Assembly (NCBI RefSeq): GCF_000421165.1
Contig: NZ_ATWI01000009.1
Span: 372,001 to 436,000, forward strand
Direction of reading: 5' to 3'
Source: Marinobacter daepoensis DSM 16072
GTDB taxonomy: Bacteria > Pseudomonadota > Gammaproteobacteria > Pseudomonadales > Oleiphilaceae
DNA length: 64,000 nt
Each line of letters opens with the position of its first letter. The first letter of the stretch is position 1. The position numbers and the translations under genes were made by a program. Shown piece by piece: positions 25,836-33,297 of this stretch. Under the pieces are notes generated by a model. It was not told the DNA's origin. It did not search any database and was given only the letters and a program-made list of their open reading frames with translations.

Positions 25836-26975
25836 ATGACAAAGAACAAACTTTCCCTCTCAATCACAGCACTGTCCGGCGCGTTAATGATGGGCCTGGC
25901 CAACCCGGCCTCAGCGATTGAATTCAAAACGGATGACGCCACTGTCGACATCTATGGCTATGCACGCCTGAACGCGTCTTACGACATTGACGAAGACATC
26001 AGCAAAAACACCGGAACACGATCCGGCGACTTCAGCCAGATCAACACCGGCGCAGCCGAAGACAGCGAAGCCAGTGGCTATTTTGGGGCCGATGCTGTTC
26101 AATCCCGCCTTGGCATCACCACCAAGCTTTCCAACGGCTTGAAAATCAACGTAGAAGGCGATTTCCGCGGTGGCTCAAACGGAGGCCAGCTGCGCCTTCG
26201 TCACGCCTACGGCCAGTACAAAAACTGGATTCTTGGCCGCACCTGGTCCAACTACAACAGCTTCGTGGGCAACACGTCGGTCCTGGAGATGGATGGAGTC
26301 GCCGGTAACGCAGGACTGTACAACCGGACTGCACAGGTTCGTTATACCACCGGCAATTTTTCCGTTGCGGTAGAAGACCCGAAATCCAAGATCCTGGACG
26401 AGTCCTCCAAAAACGGCCTGCCAACGCTGACTGCACGCTATGAATCCAAGGCGGGCGCTCTGAAATACTCTACCGCCGCCCTGCTTCAGGAAGTTGGTTA
26501 CGATGATGGCAACACCGACGATTCTGCGCTGGGATTCGCGGTCTTTGGGGCAGCCAAGTACCAGCTGACCGACGATCTGAGCATTCAGGGTAACGTCAAC
26601 TACACCGATGGCGCCAACGGTTACCTGTGGCGTTCAGGCACCAACTACTACGGCGAGGATGCCTACCTGAACGGCGATTCCGTTGAGACCATCGAGGGTT
26701 ACAGCGCCAACCTGGGCGCGACACTGAATGTCGGCCCGGGCGCGCTGAGCGTGGTGTATGGACTGACGTCAATGGACTGGGACGACGCTAAAGAAGACGG
26801 TCTTGATGTTGCAGACAAGCACGAGCGCAACACCAACGCCTTTATTACCTATAAGTGGAGTCCGCTGAAGAGCGTCACTCTGGGTGTCGAATACGGCCGC
26901 TTTGAGGTCAAGAAAGTGAGCGGTGACGAAGGTGATGCAAATCGCCTGATGTTTGCCGCCCAGTACAACTTCTGA
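25836..26975 (+). CDS. DcaP-like outer-membrane porin
   Basis: A 379-residue exported protein with a signal peptide (MTKNKLSLSITALSGALMMG, cleavage near ASA-IEF). Mature sequence has VDIYGYARLNASYDID and, mid-chain, YGQYKNWILGRTWSNYNSF, both typical of DcaP porins. The C-terminus ends ...LMFAAQYNF with the aromatic insertion signal. DcaP of Acinetobacter lies in a dicarboxylic-acid catabolic locus and passes dicarboxylates and other anions. Here it lies beside a LysR regulator and an acyl-CoA operon, so it probably lets the same compound cross the outer membrane (inference). Confidence 0.86.
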   Translation: MTKNKLSLSITALSGALMMGLANPASAIEFKTDDATVDIYGYARLNASYDIDEDISKNTGTRSGDFSQINTGAAEDSEASGYFGADAVQSRLGITTKLSNGLKINVEGDFRGGSNGGQLRLRHAYGQYKNWILGRTWSNYNSFVGNTSVLEMDGVAGNAGLYNRTAQVRYTTGNFSVAVEDPKSKILDESSKNGLPTLTARYESKAGALKYSTAALLQEVGYDDGNTDDSALGFAVFGAAKYQLTDDLSIQGNVNYTDGANGYLWRSGTNYYGEDAYLNGDSVETIEGYSANLGATLNVGPGALSVVYGLTSMDWDDAKEDGLDVADKHERNTNAFITYKWSPLKSVTLGVEYGRFEVKKVSGDEGDANRLMFAAQYNF

Positions 26976-26996
26976 TCGGTCGCCCCGTCAGACAGG

Positions 26997-27026
26997 AAAG
27001 CCCCGGCCTTGCCGGGGCTTTCTGCT
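26997..27026 (+). terminator. Intrinsic terminator of the DcaP-like porin
   Basis: An 11-bp stem, AAAGCCCCGGC / GCCGGGGCTTT, with a CTT loop followed by CTGCTTT, starts 22 bases after the stop codon. Confidence 0.88.
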
Positions 27027-27076
27027 TTCAGGCACCAAGACGTTGCCCGCAAGCATTTTTACCTTTATCCGTCAGG

Positions 27077-27110
27077 CAACAAAAAACCCCAGCATTTCTG
27101 CTGGGGTTTT
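27077..27110 (-). terminator. Intrinsic terminator downstream of tRNA-Ser
   Basis: AAAACCCCAGCA / TGCTGGGGTTTT forms a stem with a 4-base loop and T-runs on both strands. It lies five bases beyond the 3' end of the minus-strand tRNA and also could stop plus-strand read-through. Confidence 0.85.
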
Positions 27111-27114
27111 ATAT

Positions 27115-27205
27115 TGGCGGAGAGGGAGGGATTCGAACCCTCGATACGCTATTAACGTATACACACTTTCCAGGCGTGCGCCTTCAGCCACTCGGCCACC
27201 TCTCC
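27115..27205 (-). tRNA. tRNA-Ser (anticodon GGA)
   Basis: A 91-base class II tRNA including an encoded CCA end. The acceptor stem GGAGAGG pairs with CCTCTCC; the D-arm reads GTGGCCGAGTGGCTGAAGGC. The anticodon loop in ACGCCTGGAAAGTGTG has GGA, decoding UCC/UCU serine codons. A long variable arm (TATACGTTAATAGCGTAT) and the T-loop GGTTCGAATCC complete it. A strong terminator follows. Confidence 0.97.
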
Positions 27206-27408
27206 AATAAACTGTTTCAAATCAGCAATCTCGTCGCTCATTTGAGGGCGCAAACTTTAATGCTTTTAACGGCGTTTGGCAACTCTATGCACTCAATTCC
27301 TTAAATTTTTTTTCGGGCCGACATTCATTCCCCCCAAGACCGTAACAAACCCGGGAGCCTTGGCGTATCCTTTAAGGAAATCATCAACCCCATCCACGGA
27401 GAATTGCG

Positions 27409-27939
27409 ATGTTCATGAAAGCAGACCAATCGACCCTGCTGCTTATTGATGTTCAGGAAAGACTGATGCCCGCCATCACCCAGGGTGCCGAGGTGGCGGA
27501 ACGATGTGTCACCCTGGCGACCGTTGCAGGCCTGCTGAGTGTACCGGTCATCGCGACAGAACAACTCCCGGAAAAACTCGGGCCGAATCTAGAGCGTGTC
27601 AAAGAGTTGTGCCAGACCACACTGCCCAAAACCCATTTTGATGCATGCCCGGACGGACTGATCGAAGAGTTGCCCGAAGGCCGTCAGCACATCGTCATCG
27701 GGGGCTGTGAAAGCCACGTATGCATGCTGCAAACCGCACTGAGCCTCCTGGATGCCGGCTACAAAGTCTGGGTTGTTGCAGATGCGACCGGATCCAGAAA
27801 CGAATTCGACCGGGACGTGGCTCTGGATCGCCTCCATCAGAGTGGTGCCAGAATCGTCACAACCGAGATGGTGGCCTTTGAGTGGATGGTCCACTGTAAA
27901 CACCCCCACTTCCGGGACGTACAGGCTCTTATTAAATGA
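27409..27939 (+). CDS. Isochorismatase-family cysteine hydrolase
   Basis: A 176-residue hydrolase of the nicotinamidase/isochorismatase fold. The catalytic triad is visible: D14 in LLLIDVQERL, K74 in LPKTHFDA and the nucleophile C105 in GGCESHVCMLQTA, with the family's cis-peptide region just before it. Length and lack of an N-terminal extension match YcaC-like hydrolases rather than true isochorismatase. The reaction cannot be named from sequence. The start ATG at 27409 follows GGAG. It stands alone between tRNA-Ser and the flagellar block. Confidence 0.88.
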   Translation: MFMKADQSTLLLIDVQERLMPAITQGAEVAERCVTLATVAGLLSVPVIATEQLPEKLGPNLERVKELCQTTLPKTHFDACPDGLIEELPEGRQHIVIGGCESHVCMLQTALSLLDAGYKVWVVADATGSRNEFDRDVALDRLHQSGARIVTTEMVAFEWMVHCKHPHFRDVQALIK

Positions 27940-28052
27940 ACAAAGAGGTCAGGCTCCTCCTTCTCGTCACACGGCCACCCAGAACCATAAAGGGGCGGCA
28001 CGCCGGGGTTGGTCATTAAGACCAATTCCCTCCGATCCGGAAAAGAGCCGTG

Positions 28053-28880
28053 CTACTTTTTACGGTAGATGATCCCGGGATGGCATTGCACCATTTCATA
28101 CAGGTCGGGAAGCCCATTGAGCGACTCAGAGGCCCCGAGAATCAGGTAACCTCCCGGATTAAGAGCGCCATGCAATCGCGTCAGAATGTCCCTTTTAAGA
28201 TCCGCAGAGAAGTAGATCAGCACATTGCGACACAGAATCACATCGAACTTGCCCAACATGTATCGATCAAGCAGATTCAGTTCCTTAAAATCGACCATGG
28301 ATCGAATTTGCGGGCGGATCTGCCACCCGCCATTGGCCGAAGCGGTAAAAAACTGCTTCTGGCGCTCAGGAGACAGCCCCCGACCGATCGCAATCATCTC
28401 GTACTCGCCCCGCCGGGCCACCTCAAGCACACTCTTGGAGATGTCCGTTGCCGTGATTTTTACATCTCGCAGTTTGCCAGGTCTGGAGCGGCGATATTCA
28501 TCAATCACCATGGCCACGGAATACGGCTCCTGCCCTGTTGAGCAGGCTGCAGACCAGATGCGTAGGGGCGACAACCCATTCCGATCAGAAAACTCAGGCA
28601 GCAGCTTTTCCTGCAGAATCCGGAACGGATGATTGTCCCTGAACCACAGCGTCTCATTGGTGGTCATTGCATCAATGACCACCTCCTTCAACCCTCCGCG
28701 ACCGGGACGGTTCAGTCGCTCCAGCAGCGCCCCAAGGGAGTTGAGGCTATTCTCTTCAAGAATCCGGCGAAGCCTGCTCTTCACCAGATATTGCTTGTTG
28801 TCACCAAGCAGAATGCCGCAGGCATCCTGCAGGAATTTTTTGAAGGCTTCGTATTCCTGAGGCGTAATATCCGCTTTCAT
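28053..28880 (-). CDS. cheR: Chemotaxis protein methyltransferase CheR
   Basis: A 275-residue enzyme that methylates glutamates on chemoreceptors using S-adenosylmethionine. The N-terminal helical CheR domain (EAFKKFLQDACGILLGDNKQYLV in part) is followed by the SAM domain with LRIWSAACSTGQEPYSVAM, the ITATDIS strand and VILCRNVLIYF. It carries no receptor-tethering pentapeptide domain or TPR. It follows cheV by 38 bases on the same strand, the order found beside flgA-flgM-flgN in pseudomonads. Confidence 0.95.
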   Translation of the reverse strand: MKADITPQEYEAFKKFLQDACGILLGDNKQYLVKSRLRRILEENSLNSLGALLERLNRPGRGGLKEVVIDAMTTNETLWFRDNHPFRILQEKLLPEFSDRNGLSPLRIWSAACSTGQEPYSVAMVIDEYRRSRPGKLRDVKITATDISKSVLEVARRGEYEMIAIGRGLSPERQKQFFTASANGGWQIRPQIRSMVDFKELNLLDRYMLGKFDVILCRNVLIYFSADLKRDILTRLHGALNPGGYLILGASESLNGLPDLYEMVQCHPGIIYRKK

Positions 28881-28918
28881 TGGATCTCTTCGTGGGTAAA
28901 ACCAACAGCCGAGGCTCT

Positions 28919-29848
28919 CTAGTGCTGGTCAATAATTTCCATCACACGCTCGGCCAGCTCGTCAGGGCTGAATTTCGCCATGAAATCGTCTGCGCCCACC
29001 TTCTGCACCATTGCCTTATTAAATACCCCGCTCAGCGACGTATGCAGCATCACATACATGTCTTTCAGGGAGGGGTTTTCCTTAATTCTGGTCACGAGGG
29101 TGTAACCATCCATCTCAGGCATTTCAACATCCGAGATGATCAGAGAAAGATGGTCTCTGGCCTTCGAGCCGTCTTCTGTAATTTCTTGCAGATACTGAAG
29201 GGCCTGCTTCCCGTCATTCCGGGTAACAACATCCATTCCGATGGCGGTCAGGCAACGCTCTATCTGCCTCCGCGCAACAGAGGAGTCATCCACCACCAGA
29301 ACCGGCATGTGCCCGGGAACCCGTTCTGCACTTCGGCTCACCAACTCCTCAGTGACATCTTCCCTGAGCGGAGAAACTTCTGCAAGAATCTTTTCTACAT
29401 CTATGATTTCTACAAGTTTATCGTCAATTTTCGTAACTGCCGTCAGGTACACATCTTTACCCGCCCCTTTGGGAGGCGGAAGGATATCTTCCCAATTCAT
29501 GTTCATGATCCGGTCAACTCCGGTGACCAGAAACCCCTGAGTTTTCCGGTTGTATTCCGTAATGACCACGAAACTGGCTGACAACTGCTCCTGTGGAATC
29601 CCCGGCAAGCCGATTGACATACTCAGATCAATAATGGGAATGGTTTCTCCCCGAATATGGGAGACCCCCCGGACAACACTTCGACTATTCGGGATGGAGG
29701 ACAGCTTGGGGCATTGCAGCACTTCTTTGACTTTAAAGACGTTGATGCCATATATCTGCCGCCCCTTTAAACGGAACAGCAAAAGCTCAAGCCGATTCTG
29801 GCCGACCAGTTGAGTGCGCTGATTAACGCTGTCTAATACCCCTGCCAT
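28919..29848 (-). CDS. cheV: Chemotaxis coupling protein CheV
   Basis: A 309-residue protein with an N-terminal CheW domain (LELLLFRLKGRQIYGINVFKVKEVL in part, then RGVSHIRGETIPIIDL) and a C-terminal receiver domain. The receiver's acidic residues lie in VLVVDDSSVARRQIE, and the phospho-aspartate in LIISDVEMPEMDGY. It couples receptors to CheA and can be phosphorylated to tune sensitivity. I chose the ATG at 29848 (MAGVLDSVNQRT), preceded by GGAG. The frame is open 36 bases further, but that extension is not family-like. It diverges from flgA. Confidence 0.95.
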   Translation of the reverse strand: MAGVLDSVNQRTQLVGQNRLELLLFRLKGRQIYGINVFKVKEVLQCPKLSSIPNSRSVVRGVSHIRGETIPIIDLSMSIGLPGIPQEQLSASFVVITEYNRKTQGFLVTGVDRIMNMNWEDILPPPKGAGKDVYLTAVTKIDDKLVEIIDVEKILAEVSPLREDVTEELVSRSAERVPGHMPVLVVDDSSVARRQIERCLTAIGMDVVTRNDGKQALQYLQEITEDGSKARDHLSLIISDVEMPEMDGYTLVTRIKENPSLKDMYVMLHTSLSGVFNKAMVQKVGADDFMAKFSPDELAERVMEIIDQH

Positions 29849-30033
29849 GACGCATTTACTCCAGGCATGCCTAAACGGCACCAATATTGCTTCATTCTCG
29901 GTAGATTGATATCAGGCACACAAGAGACATATTTTTGACGCCTGACTGCCTTCCAGAGTTTAACGGCCCGGAAGACGGAATCCTTAACGATTTGCCGGAA
30001 AACATACAGCTACAGACAGCATAGGACAAAGCG

Positions 30034-30741
30034 GTGCGTATGCGAATCATCTTTTTGGCTGCCATGTGCGTTTTGCTGAGCCCTGTTACGCCAGCCGCAG
30101 AAAAGACCACGGCTGACGCTATCCGAACAGCCGCCCACTCTTTTCTGGCCACGTGGGCTGACTCACTTTCGAACCGCGGTTATGAAGGCACTTACGAGAT
30201 TGGCCATATTGACAGCCGACTGGCTCTGGCATCCTGTCATCAGCCGCTGGCAGCGGAATTTTCAGGCGATCCGCTACGAACGACCAGCCCTTCCGTTCTG
30301 ATCTCCTGTCGCGGTGAGCGCCCCTGGAGAATGTACGTCACCACCAGCGTCAGGGTGATTGGCCCGGCACTGGTTGCCGCCCGGCCTCTGGCCCGAGGAG
30401 AAAGGCTCACGAAAGATTTGCTTTCAGTTAAACAGGTTCAACTCAACGCCAGCCGCCGGGGCGTTCTGACAGACGAAGCGTCGGTGGACGGCATGATGAT
30501 GCGTCGCCCCGTAAATGCCGGGACAATATTAACCCCCGATCTGCTGGAAGCCCCCAACGCCATCGAGAGAGGTGATCATGTTATGATCACCGCGCGCTCG
30601 GGGTCCTTCTCCGTCACCTCTCGTGGGAAAGCCCTGGCAAACGCCGGGGTTGGCGAGCAGGTTCTTGTGGAGAACCTCCGTTCGTCCAGAACAGTAAAAG
30701 CCCGGGCTGTCGGGCCAGGACGGGTAGAGATCCCTATGTAG
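30034..30741 (+). CDS. flgA: Flagellar P-ring assembly chaperone FlgA
   Basis: A 235-residue periplasmic protein with a signal peptide (RMRIIFLAAMCVLLSPV, cleavage near PAA). The C-terminal SAF/ChapFlgA region has VAARPLARGERLTKDLL, then RRPVNAGTILTPDLL and GDHVMITARSGSFSVTSRGKAL, all typical. It assists polymerisation of FlgI into the P-ring. It precedes flgM by 128 bases, and that gap holds a dedicated sigma-28 promoter for flgMN. Confidence 0.94.
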   Translation: MRMRIIFLAAMCVLLSPVTPAAEKTTADAIRTAAHSFLATWADSLSNRGYEGTYEIGHIDSRLALASCHQPLAAEFSGDPLRTTSPSVLISCRGERPWRMYVTTSVRVIGPALVAARPLARGERLTKDLLSVKQVQLNASRRGVLTDEASVDGMMMRRPVNAGTILTPDLLEAPNAIERGDHVMITARSGSFSVTSRGKALANAGVGEQVLVENLRSSRTVKARAVGPGRVEIPM

Positions 30742-30784
30742 TACCGGGAATGACAAAAGCGGCAAATATTTACCGCATTTTAAT

Positions 30785-30811
30785 TAAAGTCTGGCGCAAA
30801 ATTGCCGATAG
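30785..30811 (+). promoter_or_regulatory. Sigma-28 (FliA) promoter for flgMN
   Basis: TAAAGTCT-N11-GCCGATAG matches the flagellar sigma-28 consensus TAAAGTTT-N11-GCCGATAA at 14 of 16 positions with the exact 11-base spacer. It lies 58 bases upstream of the flgM start, as expected for the late-class promoter of the anti-sigma factor gene. Confidence 0.9.
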
Positions 30812-30869
30812 ACGACTACAAATCCGAATACGCCACCTTCAGCGTGGCCCCAGGCAAGCAGGTATTACT

Positions 30870-31196
30870 ATGTCAGTTGACTTCAATGGCATTGGCCCCG
30901 GCCAAGTCAACACTACAAGAACCACAGCCGACAAAAGTGCAGGCAATCAGGCTCCGCAGGCTCCCACGGGTGAGCAAGCCAAGGCTCAGAATCTGGCTGG
31001 CCGAGGCGAGAACGTCAACCTGAGTAGCCAGGCAAAGAACCTGAAACAACTTGAGCAGAAACTGGGTGATTACCCAGAAATGGATGATGACCGCATCGAA
31101 CAGATTCGCTCTGCTCTTGAGAACGGCACCTACAAGGTGGATGCTCAAAAACTGGCCCAGAAAATGCTTGAGATGGATAAAAGCATTTTTGGGTGA
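30870..31196 (+). CDS. flgM: Anti-sigma-28 factor FlgM
   Basis: A 108-residue small hydrophilic protein, largely disordered at the N-terminus (MSVDFNGIGPGQVNTT...), with the conserved FliA-binding C-terminal half (VNLSSQAKNLKQLEQKL, then DRIEQIRSALENGTYKVDAQKLAQKMLEMD). It holds sigma-28 inactive until it is exported through the finished hook. I chose the ATG at 30870; the frame is open back to 30750, but that would run through the sigma-28 promoter. flgN follows seven bases after its stop. Confidence 0.94.
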   Translation: MSVDFNGIGPGQVNTTRTTADKSAGNQAPQAPTGEQAKAQNLAGRGENVNLSSQAKNLKQLEQKLGDYPEMDDDRIEQIRSALENGTYKVDAQKLAQKMLEMDKSIFG

Positions 31197-31203
31197 GTAA
31201 AGC

Positions 31204-31674
31204 ATGACTGCACATGATCAACTGAAGACCCTTCTTGAGGAAGACATCCGTCAGCTTGACGAACTGGCGGCCCTGCTGCTCCAGGAAAAGGGCGTTCTTT
31301 CTTCCCCCGACATTCAGCCACTGCAAGACATTACCGCTCTAAAAAACGGGCTGCTTGAGGGAGTTCGTGAACGCGCGAAAAAGAAAATCCACCTTTTGGT
31401 CAGCATAGGCTACAACCCAAAAGCCGGGGAGCCTTCAAGGTTCATCCGTGCCGGGGGAATGGACTCACTGCACCAACTCTGGAAAGAGGCCGAGACTCAG
31501 CTGCGAAACTGCCAGGCCATCAACCAGAATAACGGCCGGGTTCTCGGGCACCTGCAACAAAGACTGACACGACTGACCGATATCTTCCGGGGCGCCTCTG
31601 GCCAGCAGAAACTGTACGGCGCCAAAGGCCAGCAAACCAGCGTTTCCAGCACCAATATTCTCGCAAGCGCCTGA
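31204..31674 (+). CDS. flgN: Flagellar export chaperone FlgN
   Basis: A 156-residue helical protein of the FlgN family, the chaperone for hook-filament junction proteins FlgK and FlgL. Evidence is the mostly coiled-coil character (DQLKTLLEEDIRQLDELAALL, LKNGLLEGVRERAKKK), the C-terminal NQNNGRVLGHLQQRL segment with ALYGAKGQ-like KLYGAKGQQTS, and its fixed place after flgM. It ends 24 bases before a bidirectional terminator. Confidence 0.9.
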   Translation: MTAHDQLKTLLEEDIRQLDELAALLLQEKGVLSSPDIQPLQDITALKNGLLEGVRERAKKKIHLLVSIGYNPKAGEPSRFIRAGGMDSLHQLWKEAETQLRNCQAINQNNGRVLGHLQQRLTRLTDIFRGASGQQKLYGAKGQQTSVSSTNILASA

Positions 31675-31697
31675 CATCGAGCCAGCCTTTATCAAAC

Positions 31698-31723
31698 GCC
31701 CGGACATAAGTCCGGGCTTTCCC
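31698..31723 (+). terminator. Intrinsic terminator of flgMN
   Basis: An 8-bp stem, GCCCGGAC / GTCCGGGC, with an ATAA loop is followed by TTT on the plus strand. It may also limit the convergent MshEN-protein transcript. Confidence 0.8.
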
Positions 31724-31741
31724 CATCATTCCCAGGACACA

Positions 31742-32482
31742 CTAACGTGTGTAAATGGTCATCTGTGAATCCGGATGAAAACGGATGTCCCGAAGGCTCA
31801 CGTTTCCCATGGACGGGGTCTGCCCCCCCATGACCCGGATATTATCCATACGGATTTCCTCAATACGTTCCGGGAATGCCAACCGCAAACCTCCATCATT
31901 CAGAACCGTAAAACGGGATTCTCCTTCCCGATAGTGAACCCCCTTCACGCTAAAGTCCGACTCCAGGAAACTCAGCACAGGCACAAACACATTGGCCACC
32001 AACCGGATTCCTTCCACCACATCCGCGCCTGAGGCTTCTTCCCCAGCACTCACAGCCTGACCTGGCATCAGCGAAACCGCCTCAAGACGCACCAGTAACC
32101 CAAGATCACTTTGACCGGAAACACCGGCCAGCTCGGCCTCCGTCAAAGGGGCCAGCCCTGGCTGAGAATAGAGCTCACCGGCTTCCGGTGTCACCGGCGC
32201 AGCCTGAGTGTTACTGGCCGCCAGCGAAACCAAAGGCTGGAAAGGCAAAGTGACTACAGCGACCAACGCCGCAGCGTTGCGATACCTCGACTGGTGTTTC
32301 AGGACACGATGCAGCTCTTTCTCTGAAACCCAGCCGGATGCCACCAGCACTTCCCCAAGGCGCTGCCCCGTATCGCGCTGGCGCCGGAGCCCCTCTTCGA
32401 GCTGCCCTTCCGACAAATAGCCCCTGTTGATCAATAACCGGCCAAGCCGGGATTTTTCCTCAAAACCTTGACGGATTCTCAC
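31742..32482 (-). CDS. MshEN-domain membrane protein with extracytoplasmic C-terminal region, candidate c-di-GMP receptor
   Basis: A 246-residue protein not belonging to a named family I recognise. Residues 12-35 and 41-64 are two tandem 24-residue motifs of the form RLG-x4-... L-x3-L-x2-Q, separated by exactly five residues; this is the MshEN signature that binds cyclic-di-GMP in MshE-type ATPases. In place of the ATPase there is one hydrophobic segment (about residues 69-90), then an Ala/Pro-rich stretch and about 150 residues predicted as strands. A motif LTEAELAGVSGQ near residues 113-124 resembles the DUF6160-type ELxxVxGQ segment. It is convergent to flgN, where pseudomonads often keep the PilZ receptor gene flgZ. 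Function as a c-di-GMP sensor for motility or adhesion is inferred. Confidence 0.75.
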   Translation of the reverse strand: MRIRQGFEEKSRLGRLLINRGYLSEGQLEEGLRRQRDTGQRLGEVLVASGWVSEKELHRVLKHQSRYRNAAALVAVVTLPFQPLVSLAASNTQAAPVTPEAGELYSQPGLAPLTEAELAGVSGQSDLGLLVRLEAVSLMPGQAVSAGEEASGADVVEGIRLVANVFVPVLSFLESDFSVKGVHYREGESRFTVLNDGGLRLAFPERIEEIRMDNIRVMGGQTPSMGNVSLRDIRFHPDSQMTIYTR

Positions 32483-32683
32483 CGGATTCCTCCTGAGTAA
32501 CAGTGATCACCGTACTTCCCGGCCCGGCACTGAACAGTCTCCTGAAGAGTAGCTCACAACCTGTGTGTATGCTGTTCGGATTTAGCCTCACTGGCGTAAG
32601 GATCTGTTAAGATCTGCACATTCTTCGTAAGAACTGAACCAATTCGATGTTCTCGGTCACCAGCAACAGAGAGTAATCCCAAT

Positions 32684-33292
32684 ATGGCCACTTCCCTGAA
32701 ACGCTCCTCGCTTTTGATGTCCACTCTGTTTGTCATGGCTGGCGCCCTTCTACCCGCCAGCCAGGTATCTGCTGAAACTCAGGATTCGCCGCTTCCTGAA
32801 GTCCGCTTTGTGACAACCGAAGGCGCTTTCGTCCTTCAGCTCAGGCCCGACGTTGCACCAAAAACCGTCGAGAATTTTCTATCTTATGTAAACAGCGACT
32901 TCTATGACGGCACTGTCTTTCACCGGGTGATTCCCGGTTTCATGGTCCAGGGCGGTGGCTTTGATGAAAAGCTGGAACGCCAACAAACCCAGGCTCCGAT
33001 CCCTAACGAAGCCAAACCCACACTTCCAAACCTCCGTGGCACCATCGCCATGGCCCGCACCAACGCACCGGATTCCGCCACGTCTCAGTTTTTTATTAAC
33101 GTCGCCAACAACGATTTTCTTAACGCAGGTGTACGTGGCCCTGGCTATGCCGTCTTCGGTAAGGTAACCGAGGGTATGGGCGTTATTGATCGTATTGCCA
33201 GTGTCCAGACAGGGCGTCAACGCGGTATGGCCGATGTGCCCGTTACGCCGGTCGTGATCGAACTGGCCGAACAAATCGCGCAGGACGACTGA
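32684..33292 (+). CDS. ppiA: Periplasmic peptidyl-prolyl cis-trans isomerase, cyclophilin type
   Basis: A 202-residue exported cyclophilin that speeds proline isomerisation of periplasmic proteins. A signal peptide (RSSLLMSTLFVMAGALLP, cleavage near VSA-ETQ) is followed by the domain with FYDGTVFHRVIPGFMVQGGGF (in part) holding the catalytic arginine, TIAMARTNAPDSATSQFFINVA and YAVFGKVTEGMGVID. Bacterial PpiA length is about 190, matching. It overlaps no neighbour but is five bases before mnmC, so the two are probably co-transcribed. Confidence 0.95.
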   Translation: MATSLKRSSLLMSTLFVMAGALLPASQVSAETQDSPLPEVRFVTTEGAFVLQLRPDVAPKTVENFLSYVNSDFYDGTVFHRVIPGFMVQGGGFDEKLERQQTQAPIPNEAKPTLPNLRGTIAMARTNAPDSATSQFFINVANNDFLNAGVRGPGYAVFGKVTEGMGVIDRIASVQTGRQRGMADVPVTPVVIELAEQIAQDD

Positions 33293-33297
33293 GCCCG

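Noticed and set aside
27115-27205. tRNA-Ser as an integration site (att) for a mobile island
   Set aside because: No direct repeat of the tRNA 3' end, integrase or composition change was seen on either side within the window.
31742-32482. Reading the MshEN protein as a truncated type II secretion/pilus ATPase pseudogene
   Set aside because: The frame is intact, both motifs are exact, and the sequence after them is a membrane segment and strand-rich domain rather than decayed ATPase.
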